A DNA stretch of 64,000 nucleotides from contig JANQRG010000033.1 of assembly GCA_028284665.1 (NCBI GenBank), positions 186,001-250,000 of the forward strand. The letters are read 5' to 3'. Positions 1 through 8,753 of the stretch are shown here, piece by piece (position 1 is the stretch's first letter; each line of letters opens with the position of its first letter). This DNA comes from Croceivirga sp. (GTDB taxonomy: Bacteria; Bacteroidota; Bacteroidia; Flavobacteriales; Flavobacteriaceae). Position numbers and translations under genes: made by a program. The notes beneath the pieces were generated by a model. It saw nothing but the letters and a program-made list of their open reading frames with translations, was not told where the DNA came from and did no database searches.

Positions 1-384
1 GATTGTGTTATCTGGTATTCGTATTCCCACGGTCTTCTTTTTTTTGAAATCTCTGGGAAGGTTAGTACTCCCTGGTAAAATAAATGTATACGGCCCGGGA
101 AATGCTCTTTTTAGAATTTTAAAAGTAGCCGTATCGATCTGCTTTACATAGTCGGATAAGTTGCTCAAATCTGCACAAATAAAAGACCAGTTGGCCTTGG
201 CCAGCTTCACTCCTTTTATTCTTGCAATTTTTTCCAACGCCCTGGAGTTGGTAATATCACATCCTAAACCATACACCGTATCCGTAGGATAAATGATCAA
301 TCCTCCTTGCTGCAATACACGAACAACCTCCTGGATTCTTCTCTCATCCGGGTTCTGTTCATAGATTTTAATAAACTTGGCCAT
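1..384 (-). CDS. tsaC: L-threonylcarbamoyladenylate synthase (Sua5/YrdC/TsaC family), 3' part cut by window edge
   Basis: Only the first ~128 codons are in the window; the gene continues beyond base 1. The family makes threonylcarbamoyl-AMP from threonine, bicarbonate and ATP for t6A37 modification of ANN-decoding tRNAs. Visible signatures are an N-terminal stretch rich in charged residues, then IIYPTDTVYGLGCD and a KGVKLAKANWSFIC segment, where the usual KxR...P-type motif of the family lies (here altered), followed by FPGPYTFIL. The start is the ATG at 382-384. It is divergent from the histidine kinase, with 86 bases between the two starts. Family assignment is strong; the exact paralogue type (short YrdC or long Sua5) cannot be decided because the C-terminus is missing. 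Confidence 0.88.
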   Translation of the reverse strand, partial: MAKFIKIYEQNPDERRIQEVVRVLQQGGLIIYPTDTVYGLGCDITNSRALEKIARIKGVKLAKANWSFICADLSNLSDYVKQIDTATFKILKRAFPGPYTFILPGSTNLPRDFKKKKTVGIRIPDNTI

Positions 385-470
385 AGTCTCTTCTGTATGT
401 AGGCTTTTTACTACTGTTGGTGCAATTTAAAGTACTTCTCCCCGTTTTAAAGCTGTCCCATATTACTCAA

Positions 471-2303
471 ATGAAAAGCATTAAAGGGAGAATCCTACTC
501 GCGTTTCTAGCATTTTGTGTACTCATCACACCTTTTGTTTTATTTTCCATTATCGCCGTAAAAAAAATAAATAATGGTAGGATACTTAAAGAACAGGTAG
601 CCGTATTTAATATTAATCGCCTTAAGGCCTACAACCGCTTTTCCGTGCTTGTTGATGCCGATACCAAGTTAGATTCCTTTTATCGTTACGGATCAACAGA
701 AACTCAAAAAGAATATGAAAAACTGGTTGCTTCCGCCGCCTTTGCGTTGCGTACGATAGCCGTTTCTAATAGTCATAAAGATAAAATAATCGAAAGACGA
801 TTACAAAAGATCAACTCACGGCTCTCCCACCTTCAAAAGAAGGTGGATACCGTCTTACAACTGCAAAGGGAAAGAGGCTTTAAGGATTATGGTCTAGAGG
901 GTAAAATGCGCAGTAACATACATCGTCTTGAACAAGAAGCTACTGGAATATCGTTGGCTGAAAATTTAATGCTTAGACGCAGGGAAAAAGACTTTTTCTT
1001 ACGAAATGATCCCTACTACGCCGAACTTCTGAACAAGGAAGCCGATTCCCTTATTAAAAGAATGTCTGCCCAGGAAGCGGCGGATATTGAATCAATAGCA
1101 ATTTTAGAAGAGTATAAAAACAGTTTTAACCGCATAGTAACCCTGGAGCATAAGATCAGGAACCAAAAGTCCGGATTACTACAGGAAATAAAATCCCTGA
1201 ATTACGAATTGGACCATGAGATAAATAAGCTATACGAAACTGTAGATATTAATTTACAATTGCTGATCAATCGTCTGAAGTCTTACGTTGTACTCTTTTT
1301 CTGTATCACCGTGCTATTTGCAGTTTTCTTTATCATTTCCTTCTCCAGCCATCTATCCAACCCTATTAAGCGGTTAATTAATGATATGGATGATGCTGCC
1401 GAAAACAATTTCAAAAGCAACTTCAAGATCAAAACGAGTGTTAATGTCAATGAGATCAATCAACTTGCCAATACCTACAATACTTTAGCACAGAAGATCA
1501 GACATCAAATCTCCGACCTGAATACGAAAAACAAGGAACTGAACCTCCTCAACGAAAAACTACGGGAATCGGAGAACGAACTGCAGGAGGCTTCCGGAAT
1601 TAAGGACAAGTTCTTTTCCATAATTTCGCATGATCTGAGGGGACATACCGGGAATGTAATTTCATTGGCTCAGATACTGAACGAAGACTCCGCATTAAGC
1701 GAAAAGGAGAAATCTGTATTCACCAAATACCTCCTGGATGCCTCACAAAACCTACAACTCCTGTTAGACAATCTACTCAATTGGGCAAAAACTCAAATGA
1801 ACGATCATACGATTTCGAAAAAAGCATTCAATGTAGTAACCCTTATTGAAAACAATATTGATCTGGTAGCCGATACCGCCTTGCGAAAAGGAGTGACAGT
1901 AGAATTCTCAATGGCAGAGGTACCCAATGCGTATGCTGATAAGGACATGGTAGATTTTATCATTAGAAACCTTATTTCAAATGCGTTGAAGTTCACAAGA
2001 AAAGGAGATAGTATCAGGCTTGAAGTAGAAGAAGCTGAAGATTTTCTGGAAATACGGGTAAAAGACACAGGTGTGGGAATGAATCCGAAACAAATTGAGC
2101 AGCTTTTACATTCTGAAAAAGAGAACAACTCAACTAAAGGTACTCAAAATGAAGTAGGTACCGGTTTGGGATTTGCCATTAGCAAAGATTTCGTTCAACG
2201 TAATGGTGGGGTCGTTCAGATTACTTCTAAAAAAGGGAAGGGTAGTATTTTTTCATTTACGTTGCCCACCAAACTTACACGGGACAGTATCTTGTCTTCT
2301 TAA
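471..2303 (+). CDS. Membrane sensor histidine kinase
   Basis: 610-residue two-component sensor. An N-terminal membrane segment (about residues 7-30) and a second one (about 268-290) bracket an extracytoplasmic, mostly helical sensor region of ~235 residues. A HAMP-like linker follows (SNPIKRLINDMDDAAENN), then a short coiled coil, the dimerisation/phosphoacceptor domain with FFSIISHDLRG (His387), and the ATPase domain with N box NLISNALKFT, G1 VKDTGVGM and G2 GTGLGFAI. The start at ATG 471 is preferred over an upstream TTG because it gives a normal membrane-insertion N-terminus. No response regulator lies next to it, so the partner is unknown. It converges on the helicase gene with overlapping stop codons at 2300-2303. 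Confidence 0.9.
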   Translation: MKSIKGRILLAFLAFCVLITPFVLFSIIAVKKINNGRILKEQVAVFNINRLKAYNRFSVLVDADTKLDSFYRYGSTETQKEYEKLVASAAFALRTIAVSNSHKDKIIERRLQKINSRLSHLQKKVDTVLQLQRERGFKDYGLEGKMRSNIHRLEQEATGISLAENLMLRRREKDFFLRNDPYYAELLNKEADSLIKRMSAQEAADIESIAILEEYKNSFNRIVTLEHKIRNQKSGLLQEIKSLNYELDHEINKLYETVDINLQLLINRLKSYVVLFFCITVLFAVFFIISFSSHLSNPIKRLINDMDDAAENNFKSNFKIKTSVNVNEINQLANTYNTLAQKIRHQISDLNTKNKELNLLNEKLRESENELQEASGIKDKFFSIISHDLRGHTGNVISLAQILNEDSALSEKEKSVFTKYLLDASQNLQLLLDNLLNWAKTQMNDHTISKKAFNVVTLIENNIDLVADTALRKGVTVEFSMAEVPNAYADKDMVDFIIRNLISNALKFTRKGDSIRLEVEEAEDFLEIRVKDTGVGMNPKQIEQLLHSEKENNSTKGTQNEVGTGLGFAISKDFVQRNGGVVQITSKKGKGSIFSFTLPTKLTRDSILSS

Positions 2304-4627
2304 TCAGAAAGTATCTCCAACTTAGCAAACCGGAGCAGCAGTTTTTTTACCTCGCCGCGCTCAAACTGTATCTCGGCTTTTTTGTCCTGACCGATTCCCT
2401 CAAGTTTAAGTACCTTTCCTTTTCCAAAACGGGAATGATTTACCAGGGTGCCCTCTTGTAGATCAAGCATCTTGGATAAGTCAGAATGTTTTGGGGAATC
2501 GATATTGGGTTTTAACTTTCTTAGCTTTCGCAATTGATGCTCCGTAGGGGCATTTACCCTGGGCGGTACGCCATTTTTTGGTTTTGCCGCCCGCAATCTG
2601 CTTTTGTCCGGCTCGCCCCATAAATCATTGCCTAACAAAGAGGTATACCGATAGCCATCGTTTACGGGAGTAAGGTTATCCAAATACACCTCGTCGATTT
2701 CCTCTAAAAAACGGCTGGGCTCGGAATCGATCAGTTTCCCCCAGCGATATCTGTTTTGGGTATATGTCAGATAGGCCTGTTTTTCTGCCCGTGTTAGGGC
2801 TACATAGAATAACCTACGCTCTTCCTCGAGTTCACTTCTGGTATTCATACTCATCGCAGAAGGAAATAGGTCTTCCTCCATTCCTACAATGTACACGTAT
2901 GGAAATTCCAAGCCCTTGGCAAGATGAATCGTCATTAAAGCTACCCGATCATCATCTCCTGTATCCTTATCCAGATCTGTAGCTAAGGCTACATCTTCCA
3001 AAAATTCTGTCAGATCTCCTTTGGCATCGGCGAGTTCATTTTGCCCTTCTACAAAGTCTTTTATCCCGTTGAGCAATTCCTCAATATTTTCCATTCGGGC
3101 AACGCCCTCAGGGGTACCGTCTTTCTTGAATTCCAGTAAGATCCCTGTTTTCTTTGCCACGTGTTCCGCTACAACAAAGGCATTCTCACTGGTATTCAGT
3201 ACCTGAAAACTCTTGATCATCGTCACAAAATCACTGAGTTTCCGTTTCGTCCCGGTATTTATATTTAAATCCAGGGCATGCAAGTTCTCAATGATCTCAA
3301 AAATAGATCGTCCATGTTGATTGGCCGCTACCGTTAGTTTTTCCAGGGTGGTTTGGCCAATACCACGCGCCGGGAAATTGATCACCCGCACCAGGGCCTC
3401 CTCGTCGTTTGGATTGATAATTAAACGCAAGTAGGCCAATACATCCTTGATTTCCTTTCTTTGATAAAAAGACAACCCACCATAAATCCGATAGGGGATA
3501 TCCCTTTTACGAAGTGCATCCTCTATAGCTCTGGACTGTGAATTTGTTCGGTACAAAACGGCAAAATCCTTATTCTTCAGCTGGTGCTGCATACGGTTTT
3601 CGAAAACGGATCCCGCTACATACCGTCCCTCTTCCGCATCTGTTATACTGCGATGTACTTTTATTTTGCTGCCCTCCTGATTTGCCGTCCACACCACTTT
3701 CTCCAGTTGGTTTTTGTTTTTTGCAATTACAGAATTGGCGGCATTTACAATGTTTTTGGTGGAACGATAGTTCTGTTCCAGACGGTATACCGCTACATCG
3801 TTATAATCCCTCTGAAAGTTGAGAATATTACTGATGTTAGCGCCTCTGAACGAATAAATGCTCTGGGCATCATCTCCAACTACACAAATGTTCTGATAGC
3901 GATCTGCTAAAGCGCGTACGATCAAATATTGGGAATGGTTGGTGTCCTGATACTCGTCTACCAGAATATATTTGAACCGGTTCTGGTACTTCATGAGCAC
4001 ATCGGGAAATCGATTTAGCAATTCGTTGGTACGTAACAACAGATCGTCAAAATCCATAGCGCCCGACTTAAAACACCGATCCACATAGTTCTGATAGATC
4101 TCCCCGATTCTGGGGCGTTTCGCCATGGCATCCGCTTCCATAAGTTCGGGATTTTGGAAATACGCCTTCACCGTAATTAGACTGTTCTTATAGGAAGAAA
4201 TGCGGTTTTGGATTTGTTTGTATTTGTAAACATCCTTGTCCAGGCCCATTTCTTTGATAATTGAAGATATCAATCGCTGGGAGTCTTGTGTATCGTAGAT
4301 GGTGAAGTTGCTGGGAAAGCCTAATTTATCCCCTTCATACCGTAACAGCCTGGCAAAAATGGAGTGAAACGTTCCCATCCACAGATTTTTGGCCTCTGAC
4401 TGCCCTACTATGGTAGCGATCCGTTTCTTCATCTCCCGTGCGGCTTTGTTGGTAAAGGTCAGTGCCAAAATATTAAAAGGGTCTACCCCCTGCTCCATTA
4501 AATACGCAATCCTATAGGTGAGCACTCTCGTCTTCCCTGAGCCCGCTCCGGCAATAACCATCAACGGACCGTCTTTATGCAAAACCGGTTTTTGCTGTGC
4601 TTCGTTCAACTCATCCAAATACGCCAT
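2300..4627 (-). CDS. uvrD: ATP-dependent DNA helicase, UvrD/PcrA family
   Basis: 775-residue superfamily 1A 3'-5' DNA helicase used in nucleotide excision and mismatch repair and in clearing RecA or stalled forks. Walker A is AGAGSGKT (residues 26-33), motif II is VDEYQDTN, motif III GDDAQSIYSFRGA, motif IV QNYRSTKNI, motif V LMTIHLAKGLEFPYVY and motif VI VALTRAEKQAYL. The C-terminal tail (VNHSRFGKGKVLKLEGIGQDKKAEIQF) is the Tudor-like RNA-polymerase-binding fold found at the end of PcrA/UvrD. Full length for the family. UvrD versus PcrA is a naming choice only. Confidence 0.95.
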   Translation of the reverse strand: MAYLDELNEAQQKPVLHKDGPLMVIAGAGSGKTRVLTYRIAYLMEQGVDPFNILALTFTNKAAREMKKRIATIVGQSEAKNLWMGTFHSIFARLLRYEGDKLGFPSNFTIYDTQDSQRLISSIIKEMGLDKDVYKYKQIQNRISSYKNSLITVKAYFQNPELMEADAMAKRPRIGEIYQNYVDRCFKSGAMDFDDLLLRTNELLNRFPDVLMKYQNRFKYILVDEYQDTNHSQYLIVRALADRYQNICVVGDDAQSIYSFRGANISNILNFQRDYNDVAVYRLEQNYRSTKNIVNAANSVIAKNKNQLEKVVWTANQEGSKIKVHRSITDAEEGRYVAGSVFENRMQHQLKNKDFAVLYRTNSQSRAIEDALRKRDIPYRIYGGLSFYQRKEIKDVLAYLRLIINPNDEEALVRVINFPARGIGQTTLEKLTVAANQHGRSIFEIIENLHALDLNINTGTKRKLSDFVTMIKSFQVLNTSENAFVVAEHVAKKTGILLEFKKDGTPEGVARMENIEELLNGIKDFVEGQNELADAKGDLTEFLEDVALATDLDKDTGDDDRVALMTIHLAKGLEFPYVYIVGMEEDLFPSAMSMNTRSELEEERRLFYVALTRAEKQAYLTYTQNRYRWGKLIDSEPSRFLEEIDEVYLDNLTPVNDGYRYTSLLGNDLWGEPDKSRLRAAKPKNGVPPRVNAPTEHQLRKLRKLKPNIDSPKHSDLSKMLDLQEGTLVNHSRFGKGKVLKLEGIGQDKKAEIQFERGEVKKLLLRFAKLEILSD

Positions 4628-4750
4628 CGTTAATTCCTTGTCCGCTATAGAAAAGTGAAATTAGCTATTATCGCACTTTTGTTAAAGCCTTTACCACATT
4701 AATTGTAAACACTCACCGAGCATACGTTGGTTTTAAATATATTTATTACT

Positions 4751-5287
4751 ATGAAACTTCCAGTATTCGTTCTGATACTCCTGTTCTGGGGTATTGAAAA
4801 CTATGCGCAAAGCAAAAGTACAGGCCCGATAATTGAGACCTTTGGAGCGGTTGCTAAAATAGATGATCCTGATTACGCAACAGATATAACTGCCACCTAC
4901 AAAGTCGTTTTTGATATCATGGACAGCCCGGAAGATATTAGCGCATTAAACACTAAAATAGAAACCGCGGCCCGTTTTTTAAATATGCATGCTCAAAGTG
5001 GGGTGCCCAAAGAAAATATGAAGGTCGCATTAGTGGTTCATGGTAACGCTTCAAAAGATATTATTACTGATACCGCTTATCAGCAACGGTTTGGGTTGGA
5101 TAACCCTAATGCCAAAATGATCGAAGCACTTTTAGATGCTGAAGTTACCATTGTCTTTTGCGGACAGTCTTCCGTATCCCGGGATATTCCAAGGGACGAT
5201 ATACGGCCCGGGGTACAACTAGCACTTTCCGCAATGACCGCTTTGATCCAATTACAAAATGAAGGCTATCGCCTTATTAAATTTTAA
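4751..5287 (+). CDS. Exported DsrE/DsrF-like protein
   Basis: 178 residues with a signal peptide (MKLPVFVLILLFWGIENYAQ), so periplasmic or outside the inner membrane. The mature part has the DsrE-like alpha/beta layout: VVFDIMDSPEDISALNTKIETAARFLNMH, then VALVVHGNASKDII, a segment on the position of a target (NAKMIEALLDAEVTIVFCGQSS) and VQLALSAMTALIQLQNEGYRLIKF. Cytoplasmic DsrE proteins carry sulfur on a cysteine; here the only candidate is the Cys in VFCGQS. Function of exported members is not known. The start is the ATG at 4751, just ahead of the signal peptide, rather than an upstream TTG. It lies 10 bases before the M20 amidohydrolase and is probably co-transcribed with it. Confidence 0.8.
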   Translation: MKLPVFVLILLFWGIENYAQSKSTGPIIETFGAVAKIDDPDYATDITATYKVVFDIMDSPEDISALNTKIETAARFLNMHAQSGVPKENMKVALVVHGNASKDIITDTAYQQRFGLDNPNAKMIEALLDAEVTIVFCGQSSVSRDIPRDDIRPGVQLALSAMTALIQLQNEGYRLIKF

Positions 5288-5297
5288 ATTATCGATT

Positions 5298-6575
5298 ATG
5301 AAAGTATTTAGCACCTTGTTTGTCTTCACCCTGACTTTTACTGCACTTGGACAAGAACCTATTCTGGAAAAGGACTATTCGGAGATTGAACAAAAAGTGA
5401 TTAGCTGGCGTCACGAGATCCATCAACATCCTGAACTCAGCAATCGCGAGTTTAAGACTTCGAAAAAGATAGCAGATCACTTGAATAGCCTGGGTATGGA
5501 AGTACAAACCGGCGTAGCACATACCGGGGTGGTGGGCATATTAAAAGGAGATCATCCGGGAAAAGTAGTGGCGTTACGTGCCGATATTGATGCTTTACCC
5601 GTAACCGAGCGAAATGACTTGCCGTTTAAATCTACGGTCACTTCCGAGTTTTTAGGGGAAAAGGTAGGTGTTATGCATGCCTGCGGACATGATACGCATA
5701 CCGCAATTTTAATGGGGGTAGCTGAAGTCCTCTCCAACAACACAGATAAAATTCACGGTACTGTAAAATTTATTTTTCAACCTGCGGAAGAGGGACCTCC
5801 ACCCGGAGAAGAAGGGGGAGCATTGTTAATGGTGAAAGAAGGGGTACTTAAAAATCCTGATGTTGACGCCATTTTTGGGTTACATATCAACTCCCAAACC
5901 CCGGTAGGGACTATTCGCTTCAAAATGGGGGGTACTTTAGCGGCGGCACAAAGTTTTACCATAAAGGTCAAAGGAAAACAAAGTCATGGCTCACAGCCCT
6001 GGTCGGGGATAGACCCTATTCTTATTAGTGCAAAGATCATTGATGGGCTGCAAACTATTATTAGCCGAGAAGCCAATTTGACCAATGAGGCTGCAGTAAT
6101 AACAGTAGGAAAGATCAAAAGCGGAGTACGTTTCAACATCATTCCGGAATCTGCCGAAATGTTAGGGACTATTCGTACCCTGGACTATGATATGAAAGAC
6201 CATATTAACAGACGGATGAAGGAGATGGTGGCTACCATTGCAAAAGCCTATGGCGGAGAAGCCACTTGTGAAATCAAGGATGCCACGGATATTACCTATA
6301 ATGAACCTGATCTGGTTACCGCCATGTTACCTACTTTACAAAGGGTGGCCGGGATGGAAAATGTAATAGCACAAAAGGCCATAACCGGGGCCGAGGATTT
6401 TTCCTATTTTCAACGCGAAATTCCAGGGTTTTTCTTTTTCCTGGGCGGGATGACCCCTGGAAACACCACCCCTTACCCCCATCATACTCCCGATTTTCTA
6501 ATAGACGATGCCGGGATGCAACTTGGGGTGAAAGCGATGACAGAATTAGCCCTGGATTATCTTAATACGCCCTAA
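5298..6575 (+). CDS. M20D-family amidohydrolase, exported
   Basis: 425-residue zinc-dependent amidohydrolase/carboxypeptidase of the hippurate hydrolase / IAA-amino-acid hydrolase type. A signal peptide (MKVFSTLFVFTLTFTALG) precedes SWRHEIHQHPELSNREF, the metal motif MHACGHDTHTAILMG, the catalytic-glutamate segment FQPAEEGPPPGEEGGA, GLHINSQTPVGTI and the C-terminal metal histidine in YPHHTPDF. A lid domain sits between about residues 200 and 320. Substrate is probably an N-acylated amino acid, but cannot be specified. The start at 5298 avoids an extension overlapping the upstream gene. A strong hairpin follows the stop. Confidence 0.92.
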   Translation: MKVFSTLFVFTLTFTALGQEPILEKDYSEIEQKVISWRHEIHQHPELSNREFKTSKKIADHLNSLGMEVQTGVAHTGVVGILKGDHPGKVVALRADIDALPVTERNDLPFKSTVTSEFLGEKVGVMHACGHDTHTAILMGVAEVLSNNTDKIHGTVKFIFQPAEEGPPPGEEGGALLMVKEGVLKNPDVDAIFGLHINSQTPVGTIRFKMGGTLAAAQSFTIKVKGKQSHGSQPWSGIDPILISAKIIDGLQTIISREANLTNEAAVITVGKIKSGVRFNIIPESAEMLGTIRTLDYDMKDHINRRMKEMVATIAKAYGGEATCEIKDATDITYNEPDLVTAMLPTLQRVAGMENVIAQKAITGAEDFSYFQREIPGFFFFLGGMTPGNTTPYPHHTPDFLIDDAGMQLGVKAMTELALDYLNTP

Positions 6576-6584
6576 CGGGCAAAA

Positions 6585-6609
6585 AAAAGAGGCGCATTGC
6601 GCCTCTTTT
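6585..6609. terminator. Bidirectional intrinsic terminator
   Basis: A perfect 12-bp inverted repeat (AAAAGAGGCGCA / TGCGCCTCTTTT) with a one-base centre lies between two convergent genes. The A run on one side and T run on the other allow termination in both directions. Confidence 0.9.
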
Positions 6610-6630
6610 ACATCTTCTTCTATGGTTGGT

Positions 6631-7161
6631 CTAAAGCAACCAAAAGCCCACGGATATCTGAAAGACCCCGTTCCTTGCCTCAACGTCCTCCGCTATATCC
6701 GAAAACCCAAAATTATACCGGGCTTGCGCAAAGAATTTGCTAATATTTACCTCTATACCGGCTGCACCACTTAAATCGAAGTCGTTCAAATCCTCATCCT
6801 CAAAATCTCCTTCATTCACTTTAAATCCGAACTGGGGTCCTGCCTGAATGCTAAACATTTCCGTGAGTTTAATCTCGGCTAAAATGGGTAGATTCAAATA
6901 ATCAATGTCGAGGTCAAATCCACTTTCATCCGCACCTTGGGCAGAATAGATCAACTCCGGTTGAATCGCAAATTTTTCTGAAAGCCCAAGCTCCGCAACC
7001 AAGCCAATGTGATAGGCGGTCCGGCCATCCAGATCATCAACATCATCGCCGGTGATGCTGGAAAAGTTTGCTCCTACTTTTGCTCCAAAATGAAAGCTCT
7101 GCGCATTAATGGCAATTCCACAACCAAGAAGCAGGATTGCTGTAAAAAGTGTTTTTCTCAT
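6631..7161 (-). CDS. Outer-membrane beta-barrel protein (PorT-like/OMP_b-brl)
   Basis: 176 residues with a signal peptide (MRKTLFTAILLLGCGIAINAQ) and then alternating strands: FHFGAKVGANFSSI, AYHIGLVAELGLSEKFAIQPELIYSAQGA, LNLPILAEIKLTEMFSIQAGPQFGF, FDLSGAAGIEVNISKFFAQARYNFGF and the terminal strand VFQISVGFWLL. This is the short eight-stranded outer-membrane porin-like family common in Bacteroidota. Specific role unknown. A TAnnTTTG promoter element lies 30 bases upstream. Confidence 0.85.
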   Translation of the reverse strand: MRKTLFTAILLLGCGIAINAQSFHFGAKVGANFSSITGDDVDDLDGRTAYHIGLVAELGLSEKFAIQPELIYSAQGADESGFDLDIDYLNLPILAEIKLTEMFSIQAGPQFGFKVNEGDFEDEDLNDFDLSGAAGIEVNISKFFAQARYNFGFSDIAEDVEARNGVFQISVGFWLL

Positions 7162-7190
7162 TTTTTCGTCTTTTAATTAATACCGTTAGA

Positions 7191-7198
7191 CAAAGCTA
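7191..7198 (-). promoter_or_regulatory. Bacteroidota -7 element (TAGCTTTG)
   Basis: Exact match to TAnnTTTG on the minus strand, 30 bases before the ATG of the beta-barrel gene. No clear -33 TTTG is seen at the expected distance. Confidence 0.55.
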
Positions 7199-7288
7199 GG
7201 GACTTTTGTCATCCCTTCCTTACCTTTTTTGTGGTATTCTGAAAATTACTTTTCTAGACAATGGGTACGGAGGAATGCAAGGACTACG

Positions 7289-7296
7289 TATATTTG
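7289..7296 (+). promoter_or_regulatory. Bacteroidota -7 element (TATATTTG)
   Basis: Exact match to TAnnTTTG, 19 bases before the ATG at 7316. It predicts a leader of roughly a dozen bases. Confidence 0.55.
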
Positions 7297-7315
7297 AGGC
7301 GCTAAATCCATCCTT

Positions 7316-8083
7316 ATGCTCAGAACATCTACACTAGTTATACTTTGTTTCGGTTTTCTATTCTCTGCACAAGCCCAGAAAAAAAGGGAATTGTTGGAAA
7401 ATATTGGGGAGTTAGAGACTACGATTACAACCCTTAATGATTCCTTGTCCAAAGTAACACGGCAAGTTAATGCCAGTGAATCCCGGGCGACCTTGTTGGA
7501 ACAGGAAAATCAGGAGTTGCGCGATGCAAATCAGACATTGCTCCAAAATCTGACTAGCTTTTCCAAGGTATCCAAGCAAAGTACCGAAACGGTAAATAAG
7601 GCACTGGCAAGCCTAAAAGAGAAGGAACAGCAGATGCGTATCATTACGGATACGTTCTCAAAGAATGACTCTACTGCCATTGTCATTTTAACCCAGGCCA
7701 AACAAACCTTAGGCCCCGATGCAAAAATTGGAGTGAGCAACGGGGATGTGCTCATCTCCACCAGCCTGGACTTTCTTTTTGGAGGGGATACAGCTACCGA
7801 GATTACGGAGGAGGCTGCGGCTTTTCTAACAAAAGTGGGTGAAATTATCATTGCGAATCCGGACAGGGCTATCCGTGTTGAGGGATTGAATATTACCGGA
7901 GAATTTGATATTACTTACAAACAGGTGATAGCTGTGGCACTAAGTTTAACCGCTGCCGAGGGCCTTTCCGCGGATAAATTACAGCTCCTGGCCAGAGATG
8001 GGAATTTCAAAGAAGGTATTATCATACGTTTCGCCGCAAACAGCGATGCCTTTTACAAAACACTGAAGACAGAATTTAAGTAA
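7316..8083 (+). CDS. Exported coiled-coil protein with OmpA-like C-terminal region
   Basis: 255 residues. A signal peptide (MLRTSTLVILCFGFLFSAQAQ) is followed by a coiled coil (about 22-110: ELETTITTLNDSLSKVTRQVNASESRATLLEQENQEL is split by heptads) and a C-terminal domain of about 125 residues. That domain has the order of an OmpA/MotB-like peptidoglycan-binding fold: strand DVLISTSLDFLFGGDTATEIT, helix AAAFLTKVGEIIIANPDRAIRVEG, a helix with VIAVALSLTAAEGLS, and the last strand IIIRFAANSDAFY. The usual NxxLSxxRAxxV signature is replaced by TYKQVIAVALSLTAAEG, so peptidoglycan binding is not assured. Probably a periplasmic envelope protein. Confidence 0.75.
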   Translation: MLRTSTLVILCFGFLFSAQAQKKRELLENIGELETTITTLNDSLSKVTRQVNASESRATLLEQENQELRDANQTLLQNLTSFSKVSKQSTETVNKALASLKEKEQQMRIITDTFSKNDSTAIVILTQAKQTLGPDAKIGVSNGDVLISTSLDFLFGGDTATEITEEAAAFLTKVGEIIIANPDRAIRVEGLNITGEFDITYKQVIAVALSLTAAEGLSADKLQLLARDGNFKEGIIIRFAANSDAFYKTLKTEFK

Positions 8084-8145
8084 GACCTCGTTCATACTTT
8101 TACTTCCAAAAAACCGTTCTTAATGCATCAAAATCAAACTAAACC

Positions 8146-8664
8146 ATGAACGGAGATAGCATATTGCAATTATTCGCCTACCTACTCCCGGCTGTTGTCA
8201 CAGGAGTTATTGCTTTTTACTTTTTTAGACTACATACCAAAAACGAAGAAGGGCGAAGACGATTCTTGCTCCACAAAGATTCACAAAAAGAAACCTTACC
8301 GGTACGACTTCAGGCCTACGAGCGCATGGCGCTTTTTTTAGAACGCATTGCTATTAATAACCTGGTGGTACGTGTAGGCCCAAAAGGTCAGGATAAGTCC
8401 AACTATGAAAACCTGCTCATTAAACAAATAGAAAAAGAATTTGAACATAACCTGTCACAGCAAATTTATATGAGTGACGAATGTTGGAACATCATCAAAG
8501 CTGCTAAAAGCGCTACCATTCAAATCATCCGTTCAGCCGGAATGAGCGAATCCGAAACTGCGGATAAGTTGCGGGAGGATATTCTTAACCAAACTATGGA
8601 CAAACAATCCCCTTCAACAACTGCTTTAGCGTTTGTGAAAAAGGAGATCAGCCAGCTCTGGTAA
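8146..8664 (+). CDS. Small membrane-anchored protein of unknown function (DUF7935-like)
   Basis: 172 residues. One N-terminal membrane helix (about residues 9-27, LFAYLLPAVVTGVIAFYFF) is followed by a basic cytoplasmic segment with HTKNEEGRRRFLLHKDSQKE, then a helical soluble domain with the conserved-looking LPVRLQAYERMALFLERIAINNLVVRV. I recognise it as a family widespread in flavobacteria without an assigned function. It stands alone between the coiled-coil gene and the convergent patatin gene. Confidence 0.7.
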   Translation: MNGDSILQLFAYLLPAVVTGVIAFYFFRLHTKNEEGRRRFLLHKDSQKETLPVRLQAYERMALFLERIAINNLVVRVGPKGQDKSNYENLLIKQIEKEFEHNLSQQIYMSDECWNIIKAAKSATIQIIRSAGMSESETADKLREDILNQTMDKQSPSTTALAFVKKEISQLW

Positions 8665-8753
8665 GCCCCTATTCTATTTCAACAACCGGAACACCCGAAA
8701 CGTTTTATCAACTACCTTGATTTCTTAGCTGTATTGTATGGACTGCATCAAGG

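Noticed and set aside
417-470. N-terminal TTG extension of the histidine kinase
   Set aside because: The extension precedes a normal ATG and membrane segment and lies in the divergent promoter space; the same kind of TTG extension was rejected for several other genes.
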